A stretch of DNA of 64,000 nt from Glandiceps talaboti (lineage: Eukaryota > Hemichordata > Enteropneusta > Spengelidae), in contig NC_135549.1 in assembly GCF_964340395.1 (NCBI RefSeq), positions 12,766,842 through 12,830,841 on the forward strand. The letters are read 5' to 3'. Below the pieces are notes generated by a model. That model did not search any database. It was not told the DNA's origin and saw only the letters and a program-made list of their open reading frames with translations. Positions 50,968-63,653 of this stretch are shown one piece after another. Position 1 is the stretch's first letter. Each line of letters starts with the position of its first letter. The position numbers and the translations under genes were made by a program.

Positions 50968-51097
50968 GACAGAATGAGTGAGTGATGAGTGAGTGAGTGA
51001 GTGAGTGAGTGAGTGAGTGAGTGAGTGTGAGTGAGTGAGTGAGTGAGTGAGTGAGTGAGTGAGTGAGTGAGTGAGTGAGTGAGTGAGTGAGTGAGTG
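50968..51097. repeat. (GAGT)n microsatellite
   Basis: About 31 GAGT units with one interruption. Confidence 0.95.
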
Positions 51098-51165
51098 GCT
51101 GGGCTTGTGTATGTGTGTGAACAAATACTTATTGTTGTTCATTTTCCTGTTTTGTTTGAGGTTAT

Positions 51166-51345
51166 TTACTTACACTTTTTGTCATAAAACCTTAGCATTT
51201 GGGTGTGTGAGACACACACAATTCTTGTTTGAAACACACACAATCCTTGTTTGAGACACACTGAATCCTGGTCATAAGACCTTAGCATTTGACGTTTTAT
51301 GCTACAATTTACTCTAAAACAGAACACATCAAAAGATGGGTTAGT
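51166..51345 (-). repeat. AAATGCTAAG-family repeat, inverted copy
   Basis: The reverse complement matches 52855-53025: shared TTTTAGAGTAAATTGT, AAATGCTAAGGTCTTATGAC, AATTGTGTGTGTTTCAAACA and AGGATTGTGTGTGTTTC blocks. A shorter piece with TAAATTGTTGAAATTAAGTC sits at 51428. Confidence 0.75.
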
Positions 51346-51979
51346 CGGAGGTGACTTCTTCAAAGCATCCTGCTTTACACATTGTTACAATTTCGTGTGG
51401 TGTCTAAGACACACTAACTTCTGGTCTGTCGAACAGAGTAAATTGTTGAAATTAAGTCCCAAATGCTAAGCATTTATGACCATCAAAAGATGCCGCTTTC
51501 AACGTTGAAGAGAGCGCTCGAGCAGTCAGTAGACGTCTACTACGCGATGTCCAGTGTTTTCGGTGACCATCCAGCTTTCCACTGATGATGTTTCTCGTGT
51601 CTCCTTTTTAACCCCTCTCTCGCTGTGTCTTTTCGTAGAGTACGTACGTCCAGTGTCTACATCAAATTTTAAAAAGTGGTGTATGATAAGCTCAAACTTC
51701 AATGATTCTTCATCCAAATAAGATGGTACTCTGCCGTGATAGTAGTCCTGCTTGCATACGGAGTAAGTCGTCCCTTGAGCGAAACGCGTACACCTTCTGC
51801 GAGCATGCCTACCGTAAAAGTGACTCTTCAGAATCGCAATATCACAATTTACGACCTGTTTTCTTAGTCGCGGTCCAATGGATGTTTCGCATCTCGTCGG
51901 CCATCTAGGTCCGTGGAATCATAAAAAGGGGGTACTTTGTTCAGATCACCCTCCGAGAATATGGGTACGATGCCCCATT

Positions 51980-52105
<126 letters not shown>

Positions 52106-52267
52106 GTGTTGTATGTATGTAGGGGGGTATGACATCGCTACCGATTTTATAAGAATATCGCCAATCCCTATAATAACGTCATTGTTCGGTATTAGGACCG
52201 TCATAGACAAGAATAAAACCATTTAGGAAAGGAATAACAGTTCACAAGCGACTGTGCGTTGAAGGTA

Positions 52268-52345
52268 TAGCTCTGGATTTATACGCTACGGGGTTTCGAC
52301 ACGACGTGTCGAAACCGAACCCCGTAGTGTAGAAATCCAGAGCTA
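52268..52345. mobile_element. 78-bp near-perfect palindrome with 10-bp target duplication
   Basis: TAGCTCTGGATTT at the left returns inverted as AAATCCAGAGCTA, and CTACGGGGTT and TTTCGACACG also return inverted. The perfect direct repeat GTTGAAGGTA flanks it at 52258-52267 and 52346-52355. This is the signature of an insertion of a foldback element. Confidence 0.85.
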
Positions 52346-52614
52346 GTTGAAGGTAAAACCTCCCGGATTTCGGAAAAAAGGGGGTTTTTGAAGTGATTTT
52401 CTCCCAGATTCAGTATACAAAAAAAAAGGGGGGGGGTCTTTTCAGTGGAAAAGGGGTACATATGAAATTTCGCTAACAAGCCGGGGTACCCACCCATCAA
52501 TGATCGAGCGATTGCCACCGCTGGGGCGTCGGAGAGTCAGAATTGTTGGTCACCGAAACACCCGTCGTGTAGACTACCCGAACTCTCAATCCGTGTTGAC
52601 GGCCCTTTGGTGTG

Positions 52615-52760
52615 TGCTGTTTTAGAGTAAATTGTTGCAGAAAATCCCCAAATGCTAAGCTCTTTTGACCAGGATTCAGTGTGTTTCGAACACCTCAATT
52701 CTGGTCATAAGACCTTAGCATTTGGTTGTTTTCTGCAACAATTTACTCTAAAACAGAAGA
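52615..52760. mobile_element. Foldback element of the AAATGCTAAG family
   Basis: CTGTTTTAGAGTAAATTGTT at the left is matched inverted at the right (AACAATTTACTCTAAAACAG), and CCAAATGCTAAG and CTTAGCATTTGG also pair. Arms are about 50 bp. Confidence 0.8.
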
Positions 52761-52854
52761 CATCAAGGGTTCCGTCAATGAGAGTTGATGCAGACACAAG
52801 TTGGTGTGGTTTCGACTGGAGTGTTTGTTTTGTCGCCTGGAACTGACGCATCTT

Positions 52855-53025
52855 TTGATGTGTCCAGTTTTAGAGTAAATTGTTGCACAAAACGGCAAAT
52901 GCTAAGGTCTTATGACCAGAATTGTGTGTGTTTCGAACAAGGATTGTGTGTGTTTCAAACAAGAATTGTGTGCGTCTCAAACACCCAAATGCTAAGGTTT
53001 TCTGACAAAAAGTGTAATTCCTTGT
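52855..53025 (+). repeat. AAATGCTAAG-family repeat, direct copy
   Basis: Inverted partner of 51166-51345. Starts GTTTTAGAGTAAATTGTTGC and includes three successive near-copies of an AATTGTGTGTGTTTC unit. Confidence 0.75.
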
Positions 53026-53469
53026 ACTTATTAAACTTATGAATGAAAGCAGAGACAAGAAAACACAACCTTGGTGGTGGCTATAATGAAAGTCACCGAC
53101 GACATGAGAAAAACAAAAGTCACAGACAGATAAGGATGCAGAGGGCGTTGTACAGTGGTGTCCAGACTATGGAAGTTTTTTCTTTGAGTTGATGCCTTGC
53201 GCAACTCTCCCTGGCTTATTACTCACTCGTGGTAAACAAAATACATATCTTCTAAACAGAGATCACACAAAATTGCGAAAAAGAAAGAATGTTGACAGGT
53301 TCGCGTCGGTAGAATGACGTCACTCCACAGTAAAATGAATATCAGGTGACCTAAGTCACATGACAATTCGTGGCGATAGTTTGCGAGTTGGCAGTGTGAT
53401 AGCATATAGTGAACATGTAATGTAATGACTAATGGCATAGAGTGGAATACACAATACAACATTATCAAT

Positions 53470-53895
53470 ATGGACGGCAGTGCCACTTTAGCGAGCGCTG
53501 CACGGTCAGCTACCTATAATATGGTATTACAGGTAAATGATTTATAGTATTTTGTACTACTACTACTAGGACTCCAAGTCTAAGGTTTGCGTGTAGCGTA
53601 TGCTAATCATTTACATAACAATGTACAATAACTTGTCAATCAGAACGAGTATAACCATAAAACCCCCATTGTTGCTGGAGGGTCTATGGTATAACATTTA
53701 AAATGCAGACAATTTAAAGACGTAAATTGTCTCTGATTGAGAAAGTCTATGATCTAACGCATTTGCAGTTTCTCAAATTACATATAGAGTGTATGTCAAT
53801 TTTGTTATTAACATTTCCAGGAAAGAAGTCCCAACGTTTATATGTGTATCCTGAAGAAGGCAAGTAATCCCGTTGCCATTATTCCAATCATTTGA
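53470..53895 (+). CDS. Possible 45-aa two-exon micro-ORF
   Basis: ATG at 53470 opens a 21-codon exon ending CAG|GTAAAT (53532). A good acceptor (ATTTCCAG) precedes 53821, and the second exon of 75 nt ends in TGA. Both junctions are phase 0, giving 45 aa that starts MDGSATLASAARSATYNMVL. There is no recognised homologue and no membrane segment. The structure is neat but short enough to be chance. Confidence 0.25.
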
Positions 53896-54130
53896 AATTC
53901 TAACCTGAGGCTTATTGAACCCGTTTGCTGAATCTCAAGTATGACGTATGGCCATCCGATATGTAACACTGAGCTAGGCAAATCACATAAGTTTGAACCT
54001 TTCAGATAATATATTTTCTTTACTTTAAAACAGATATTTTACTTTATGTTTGTCTGCCCGCCTGTGTGTGTCTATTTGTTTTTTATTCATTAATCTACCA
54101 ACGTGAACAACAAATTTTACCTTCTTTAGG

Positions 54131-54375
54131 TATGGTCGAATGGTTAAAGTGGCCAGCTTGTAATCTACAGGCTGCTGGTTCGAGCCTCCGCACTGCTGTT
54201 TGTTTCTGAACTGACAAAGTCCTTCAGCAGTTTGAACCGTGATTGCGCCCTAGCCCACCTAGTAATAATGGGGACTTGGTAGGATAGAGGTTGCAATGTG
54301 GATGTGTTAATCCTGTGCGCTTACAAATGCTGCTATGGATGGATTATATGCTTTTCAGGGAGTTAAGGAAATTAC
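54131..54375 (+). mobile_element. tRNA-derived SINE, plus orientation
   Basis: A box GGTCGAATGGTTAAAGTGG, B box GGTTCGAGCC, then a body including GTTTGTTTCTGAACTGACAA and GGTTGCAATGTGGATG. It lacks the AAAGCGC tail seen in 17892 and stops against a LINE remnant. Confidence 0.8.
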
Positions 54376-54439
54376 ATTTGACCATTTAATAGACTTTATT
54401 TAAACTCCAACTCGATAAACTGTTGAGCTAGGCTCAAAG

Positions 54440-54840
54440 GCTCTTCTCACACACTGTACAGATAAAATATATAGAAATCTATACCGTCACGTTCAAAATA
54501 CAAAGAAGTAAATATAATATAATTGGCAAAAGAACTAAATGACAACTACAAAACTAACTGTTTTCTAAAAGATGAAATTTACATTTACGTTTAAAGGTCT
54601 GAAAAGTGGTACGTGATTTGATAGCAACTGTTACACTGAAATCATTCCACATTTTAACACAATTATATCTAAAACTCTTCTTTAAAATCTGTGTTCTGTG
54701 TTTTGGGATGTATAGTTCATCCCTGGCTTCAGCACATGTAGTAGAGTATGAATGTCTTGAACACTTCTTTAAAACATTTAAAATAATTTGGAGCCAGGTT
54801 ATTTTGGACTTTGTACATGAAAACGGCTTCATTGTAAATG
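54440..54840 (-). mobile_element. LINE 3' end remnant
   Basis: The minus-strand reading has a typical non-LTR C-terminal tail: LYIPKHRTQILKKSFRYNCV, KMWNDF and SRTTFQTFKRKCKFHL, ending at TAA near 54554. Such tails are shared by CR1/L2-type elements. No RT motif is present here. Confidence 0.6.
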
Positions 54841-56001
54841 ATTCGTTTTCTAAAAGGAAGCCATTGTAGAGAGTGACTCAAATAAAACATGGCTAGGATT
54901 AAATTGCAAAGCGCTTTTACAGCATCGTTGTCTAGGATGCTTTATGTATGTATCATTATTACCATTCGCATTATAGGCTTAATCCTTCACAAAACTCAAG
55001 GGTATGGGTAGCATTTCAAAAACATTGAGTTGCGTTGAGTTCACTCCTTGAAATGAAAATAATAACAAAACAGTGGCCATGATGCTGTAATGCTCTGTAA
55101 GATATACAAGGTCTATGGCAACGACTTGTAATAAAAATATAAATTCCATGTGTAAAGAAGGTAAAATAATTGAAAGGTTTATTGAAATTCTAAAGCATAA
55201 ATAAAATAATGAATAACTTGAATTATAGGTTTTTGGCCATTTTATGGCATAAATGATAATATTTTTACAATGTTCTGAACAAGTCAAAAGACTAACATGA
55301 ATATGAATGGGAAAGGGCATTTATTTTGTCATACACCTTGTTTGTTGGATAAAAGAAAGTATATTTACTATATAGAGTATTCGAATTCATTTGCACTGTG
55401 AAGGTAACATGAAGGCGAAACAAAAGAGAAAATTGGTACTTGAAATTACTGAATGTGCTCTTTAGTATTTTTCACAACAGACTTACGAAAAATTCCACTT
55501 ATCATTTTTACTTGTATGTTTTGGAGAAAATAGAATGTATTTAGAATAAATTTCACCATAAATGTGACATTGTGGTCAATTCAACAATTGTTTACCTTCA
55601 TAGAATATTGAATATATTTAGAGTACATTTACTGATAAATTGCCGTACATTAGTTATCGCATTTACGGCAAGTGAAGATCTACAAGTTACATTTAAAACA
55701 AATCACTGTATACTTACAAATATTAGTATTTCATCATACTGGTATTCTCGCCTAAAATCTCCTACTGAATATTTGTATAGACACTATCAGTATATTTCAT
55801 TCGCCCTTTTCTGCAAATATACACATCAACTACAATAAACTTAGCTACATAATTAACTTTATTGAAATGTTCCTGAATCAAATCGTTTGTCAAGTTCTAT
55901 TTTGAGATCTTTTCAAATGCCTGAATAGGAAATGTTACGATGTAGTTATTGGTGAAGCAGTTATGGAACACGAAACAATATACATCGCCGTGTACGAGAT
56001 G
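54841..56001. other. Intergenic stretch
   Basis: AT-rich and without supported exons. A fragment GCAAAGCGCTTTTACAG near 54907 resembles the SINE tail. Confidence 0.45.
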
Positions 56002-56034
56002 TGACGTCATCACCGTGTACAAGATGTGACGTCA
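56002..56034. promoter_or_regulatory. Two perfect CRE palindromes 25 bp apart
   Basis: TGACGTCA occurs at 56002-56009 and 56027-56034, within a 25-bp repeat unit (CCGTGTACAAGATG plus TGACGTCA). This is the CREB/ATF core. It lies about 460 bp past the receptor's stop codon. Confidence 0.45.
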
Positions 56035-56493
56035 GTTCTTAAATCCAAAGAATTTGAATTTTTCGCTGCATTGTTTTTTATGTTGTGTATTTAAACTTTC
56101 TTTAAAACTTTATTACAATGAAAACGTCTTTCTTCCTCGATTGGATGGTAAGACTTATAATTTGCAGTGGCTAAGTGTTTGCAGATAGAAATGTCTTCTG
56201 TTCAAACTATCAGAACTTGATACATTCATCGACCAGGTCTACATATGACACTCAACATGACAACATCATATGCAGGTGGATGATAGAAACGAAAATTGAC
56301 ACTGGTTTGGGAAGGCTATCAATAAACACTCTGAGTTTTATCAAATGTATAACATGTAACCACGATATTGTCGTCAAGAACAAACCCTCAAGTCATGATT
56401 TAGTATTAATGTGTTCTCCGATAGCTCTGGCAAGTTGAATGTGTATGTTACGGGGCAGTGATTACACATTTATATACATTAATTTTTCTAAAT

Positions 56494-59400
56494 TTATAGA
56501 TCTCTCCTTTTACAACACATGTTATAGTACATATCAATTGTGCGAACGCGAAGAAGAAACAGTACAAAGATAAACATTCCCTGCAGTGTGTTAGCTAAAA
56601 TGAACATGTAGTCTAACACATCAGATTGAACAAAGCTATCCACAAATCCAAGTACCCATGTAAGACCCATAGCTATGGACATCTTGATGGCAAAGACAAC
56701 CTGACGAGTCGCATAGGATTGTTGGCGATGTTTCCCCATCTGACCTTCTGCTTTTGCCATCGAATACACACTGAAAGCAAAACTGCAGATATTGAAAATG
56801 AATAAAAGCCCAACGGGGACAAGGAATGTTATTATCAGTGGCACAAAGCGGCCAATCCAACATACAGGTCCTTCGCCGTAACCAATTCGATACTGTGTTG
56901 GAGCGAGCTCATTAACTAAAACACAGCCCCCTGCTACCATGAACGGAACCATCCAAGCAAATAAGCAATACTGCACTAAAAGTTTGCCATTTTCATCGCT
57001 ATTAATAACAACCTTTCTTCGAAATGTGTACATAACATCAAAAGCCATAACACTCATCCAACAAAATGCAACCAACCAGATATAGTGAGAAAAGATGGCC
57101 ACCGTTTTACACAACACTTGATACTTTGAATAATCCATCAAAGTTATGAATATCACTTGTCCTAACATCAAGGCCAACGATATATTCAATAAAATCTTTC
57201 CTGGTCGAGTTCTCGTCTTTTTGAATAAGCAAAATGTTACCAAGGTGATAAATAAACACAGAATAGAGATAATGCAACCGATAAGCGTGAGGACCTGCTT
57301 GATTTTTGCTTTGGCATTATAGTTCCAAATCGTAAATGCTTGTTCGTCTGTATTGCATATATATGCATGCATGCCATCACCTGTCAGGTAAAACTGACCT
57401 GGTTGGAAAGTACGTAATTTGACGAGCAGGACGCCCTCACTTATTTTAAAGTCTGTCGCATGTATTTTAACAATCAACCCCGAACAGTTGAATAAATGCT
57501 TGTCATCTTTTGTATTGTTACCGGAACAGAAAACTACTTCACAACTGTCGTCAACTTTCTTTTGTTGAAAACTACAAGCTTTTGACAGACGAAAGTCAGC
57601 TGGATTAATTGAATTCCCTTTGAGGGTAGAAATCTGTTCTGCGATTACAGCTTTAGTTATTCCAGTACTTGTTTGAATACTTAATATCTGTTTCACACCA
57701 TCTTCACAGAATCCATGACCCGACTCTTCAAAGGACACAGACCACAAGCTAATATTCTGCCCTGACATATAACTCTCTGATAAATTCAAAATATTCCTAC
57801 AGGCTTCTGGGAATACATGGTCCATTGTATTCCATTCAAGGACAACACGAAAACCCATGGCCCAAAGAGTGAAGAAGGTGCCCTTCGACATATTAAGTTC
57901 CTCCAATACTAAACCATGAGTAGCATTCATAAAGAATGCACGGATTAAGTTTTTTATATCATAAGTTAACAATATGAGGTCATCGTGGGCCATTTTTGAC
58001 GGAACAGCAAAAAGTAAAAATAATAACCAATCAGATTGATAACCACGTTCATACCCAAGGGAAGGTCCTTGAGAATATGCTGATACTAAATTAGTGAACA
58101 GTGAAGGGGTTAATGTCGCTATTTCAGGTTTACATTGCCCATCTATGTCAACATAGTCTATGGGACAACCCTTGGTTACACATTTCTCTTGTATGACATC
58201 AAATATTTCACCATGGGGACAATCCCAATGTTCTCTAAATTCTAAGCCCGCTGCATTTAAATGGAAGTCGCCCATTGTATTAAAATCAAAGAGAATATCG
58301 AAGGAAGGTCCCCTTGAAAATTCAATGTCGTGTAGTGGAATACCACATTTGTGTCCAGCCATGTCAATGGATTCGAAATTGCAATGAAGACAGTGACTAT
58401 TTCGAAAATACACTCCTGGGCCAAAGGTTAAGTAACTTGTATAATTACTACAGAGTTTTATGGAAGTTTCATCAGAAGAAGTCATGGGACACGAGTTGAT
58501 GAAGTACACGCAAGACTCAAGTGACGTCATGATATGGTCGGGAATGACGACAGCACGTACACAGTCATGTACCGAACTAGCCATTGCTAGAACCGAATGA
58601 ATACTACTTAAATGCGATCTGAAGAGTCTCTTACTACTTATTGGACATTTCCACTCCAATGCTGCAAACTGTAAAGTTGTCATGTTTGCTCCGTGACACA
58701 TTGAACAATAGATATTTCTATAAACCACACCACCATTCGGACCAATCACTGGAGTCACACCAAGCATCGAAGTCTCTGTAGAAATAAGGATAGAATTGAC
58801 AATTTACATTCTGTTCGAACACGTTCAACTTAGCTAGGCTTCCATGTGGCATGTCACACATTATCAACTCAATGGTACAACACACATCACCCCAGAATAA
58901 AATAAAAATATCAGTCAGTGTTTAATATTGCTATTATAATATTACTATTACTAATTTAAAAGTGTATGGTGGAGTAATTCATCCGGGACACAAATGCTAT
59001 ATTTATGAGATAAATATAATATCTGCAGTGCAATTGTGAGAAATCTCTTGAGCTCATTGGTTCAGTTTGCATGGACTTACCATTGATGTTTTCACACTTC
59101 TGTCTGAGGTCTTCACTTGACCAGCTTCTCGGACATTTCTGAATGGTCCAGATATCTTCTTGGTCAACTATTGTCTTCATACAGAATTCCAAACCAGCAG
59201 CTATGTCTTGTAAACCATTTTGGTGGTTACAGACGTCAAGATAATCGTAACAACAATTGCCTCTACCTATGCAATTACTTTTGCAACTACACAGTTGATA
59301 GCTGGCAAACGGTGGTATGGTACCATTACAAATCGGTCCTGTAGGCGTGTTGCAAGAGTCCATCCGTACATGACTGTCGGGGTTTAAGCATAAGAGGGAT

Positions 59401-59789
59401 TCTTCACCGAGATAAATCCATTCAACGTCGTTAGTTTTAACTGCAGGAGATGAAGCACCTGGGGACATCAACATTGGACTCGCCGTTGAAGTTATTCGTG
59501 ATGTTACTTCGAGACTAGATTGTATCATTGTCGATGGTAGGTTTATATCAAAGGACGACACGGTATCTGGAGATTCTGTCATTCTTGTCACTGATGGCTC
59601 TAATCGAGAGGATGTCAGCACTTTGGTAGTTGTTTGTGTTGTGGTGTCGGATGGCCTCCCAGGAACTGAAATTTCCTCTTTCACAGTAGCAGTGGAAGGC
59701 AGTCTTTTAGAGGAGTTAGTTGATGGAACAGTAACCCCATTTCCACAAAGGAATATGGCCAAACACACGAAGTACCACACTGCTAACAT
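56494..59789 (-). CDS. Somatomedin-B plus family-B 7TM receptor (adhesion/Methuselah-like)
   Basis: Two coding exons: 59789-59081 and 58775-56494, joined in phase 1; 996 aa. Residues 1-16 form a signal peptide, 22-118 a Ser/Thr-rich stalk likely O-glycosylated, and 134-187 a cysteine-rich somatomedin-B-like domain ending CSCKSNCIGRGNCCYDYLDVC (shown partly: SCKSNCIGRGNCCYDY). A long cysteine-rich ectodomain follows, and seven membrane segments run from about 731 to 985 with CWMSVMAFDVMYTFRR in TM3 and GLTWVLGF in TM6, as in secretin/adhesion class receptors. There is no canonical GPS cleavage motif before TM1, unlike classical adhesion receptors. Ligand unknown; activity at the cell surface is inferred. 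Many such receptors occur in marine invertebrates. Confidence 0.85.
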
Positions 59790-60926
<1,137 letters not shown>

Positions 60927-61724
60927 CGTAGTCGGGGAAAAGTCGCATTTTCCCCCTGGTTCCAATTTCCCTGAAAACCAAATATCTATTAGGCTTCTCG
61001 ATTTAAGTATTTAAGTAATATACTAGAGTCCCCGTATTCCTAGCAACACAGCACATACACTATCATTTTATTATCTTGCTGGAATGAATGAAATATTGGC
61101 TGAACTATTAGAAGGAGGGGACGAGTCTTAACAACATAGCAAAAGAGCATACAATCGCACAAATGGTCAAAAATAATTATTTTTTTTAGTATGCTTGTCA
61201 TATTTATGTCACAATTGGTACCAACTAAAAGTTCTATAAACCAAAAACTACAGTTATAACAAAAGACGACTAAGCGTCTATCATTGCCGTATTTAATCAA
61301 TGGATTACATGTAACTGTATATCTATGTCTCCTCAATTCCTTCGATGTTCGACTGTAAGACCTCTAATGGTACCTCAAACTGCAAGCGAGTATAGGGTTC
61401 TTCCCATATTCAAAATGTAGTTTGTACATGATAAATAACTATCGACCTTTTCGTCCATCTAATTACTTGAGACAATGGTCAACTTCCAATATGATTTCAC
61501 TTATGTACTTAATGCAGATGTCTGACAAAGGTAGGTACTGCTGGAGCTCCTTGCAACAGTCAAAAATCTGATGTGATATAAATCAATCGCTGTGCATTCA
61601 CCTCATGACTGAACGTACATGTACCTTTGTGCATTTAGTTTAGTTTTGTCCTAAATATATACATGAAAATATGGCCTTTTTTATAAACTGAAAAAACAAA
61701 CATTTTTTCTTCCGTAAGGAAGAG
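60927..61724. other. Intergenic stretch
   Basis: AT-rich. No splice-supported coding. Confidence 0.45.
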
Positions 61725-61765
61725 ATATATTTATGGGTGGAAGTCTGTGTGTCTGTGTGTCTGTG

Positions 61766-61800
<35 letters not shown>

Positions 61801-62320
61801 GTCATCGTTTTGTCCATAACAGCTTGCTCAATTCAAACGAAATTTTGAAGACGTATTCCGTAGGGTAATGGTAAGACTTGATTAGGTTTTGGTAAAAATC
61901 CCGTGAACATTAATGAGCAATTTACGTAATTAATGATTTTATTATTGATGTAGCTTTTAGTATTAATAAATTATTGGCATATTTTTGTAGGCCACTAAAA
62001 AGGAAAAAATAGTCTCTCATCAGGAAATGTTGTCTAAAGTGGTACGACGATGCGCTTATTTTTTTTTTACATTCTCAACAAATGTCACAGTGCATGTTGT
62101 GGTTGGCCAGGAGATCACTAACAGCAATGAGCAAATAGCAATCAATTAGAAAAAATAACTTATTACATATGTTCTGTTGTGTTCCAACAATTGTCTGTAG
62201 GAACGACAATCTCAAAACTTTGCCCTTACTGAAGACATTCAGTTTACATCTGGTTTAATTTACAATTTGAAGTTTAATTCAGCACTCAAAATGATCTATA
62301 GTCAATGGTATATACATGTG
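61725..62320. repeat. Dispersed repeat with (GTCT)n
   Basis: Begins GGAAGAGATATATTTATGGG, then GTCT units at 61749-61800, then TTTTGTCCATAACAGCTTGC. The last part (GACATTCAGTTTACATCTGG near 62226) is shared with 44580. The limits are not clear. Confidence 0.55.
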
Positions 62321-63648
62321 GACTACCAAATATTGTATGTATTCTGTCATCCAAGTGTGAAAGGTGGTAGTCTGTTAGGCCGACTAGAAATAAATGAAAA
62401 CTATATATTTTTGTAGTTCAGAGAGTTCACTTCGCTACCCGGTCTAAAACTTAAATTCAAGCCCTGGAATTATTTTCCTGCAATTTATGTCAGTGATATT
62501 TTCTGTTTTATTGTAAGGGAATGAAGAAGGATTCATCAGAAGTCATTTGGCTGGCCTGGAAAACAGTGGAAATGGTACCTTCCCTACTCTGAAAACCCCC
62601 CAAATATCTCTCAAATATCCGTGTGAAAGGCACAACAAACCACGTGGCCAATCAAATGGAGACCCTCAAACAACAAGAGCAAACTCTTGTCCTGCTTATG
62701 TGTTATTCCAGTTTCATAAGGGGCAAGAATGTAATGTGTGTATAATCTGAGAGTACCTGTGCCATTCCGACCATAATCCTATTGACCCAACTAAAAGGCG
62801 TTTGTGTGGGCTAGGTCCTGATGTGATTTCTTTAATTGAATTGAATTAAAGATTTTTGACCAACAAAAGGCATTTTTAGCCCTAATTTGCATATTACAGA
62901 TGGAATCATCATATCATGAACAAATCGTAATCTGCACAGCCCTAAGAACATTCCCACCAAATTTCAGACCAATCAGTCGCCGTGAAATATTCTGGAAGTC
63001 AAACTTGATGTTGTATTACGAAAATTGGCATTTTCTCCATTTACATTTTCGGCATTTTCTCCATTTACATTTTCAAGCATTCAGACTAAGTTCTAAAGTG
63101 TCGAAGTCGACAGTACTTCCGCGCAACCATCTGAAATTTTCGCTGTTGCTTTCTTAGGTATTGTTCTTTTAAAGGTTGTCTGAAAAGTTATGAGTTCACA
63201 TTATTACGTTCGAAATTGGTAATTAAGTGAGAACAATCTGTCTCTGAACTTCCCATTATAACGAGGTGTATTGTAAAAGAGCGACAGATGGCAGAAAAAC
63301 CTGGACGCGCTTTAGTTATGTGTGAAGGGAACATTCTAAGACACTAAAGAAATGGAAAATTGGGTGACACGCGATCTCTTCCAAGGCAGTTATATTGACA
63401 CCTTGAGATAATCAAGACACTTCTATTCATACCTGAAACACACTCTCACTTTCGGCCACGGACAATAGAAAACACAATAGCATTATAGAGGAGAGAAAAA
63501 CCTTTCAGAAAATGTATGCCATGGGTTGATGGAGTAAGAGTAGTTATGAAAATATGTCACTCTTCAAAGCTTTTGTGCATCTCCACCTTAAACCATCACA
63601 TCAGACACAGACCTGATATTCAGGTATGATTCATAATCATATATGAAA
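62321..63648. other. Intergenic stretch
   Basis: A dispersed-repeat block with TTTGCATATTACAGATGG and ACCAATCAGTCGCCGTGAAA lies near 62880-63000, and a 19-bp direct repeat TTTCTCCATTTACATTTTC lies at 63031-63075. No gene recognised. Confidence 0.45.
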
Positions 63649-63653
63649 ATGTA

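Noticed and set aside
54554-54832. Small 92-aa gene on the minus strand
   Set aside because: The peptide has the tail typical of non-LTR retrotransposons, so I annotate it as a LINE remnant.
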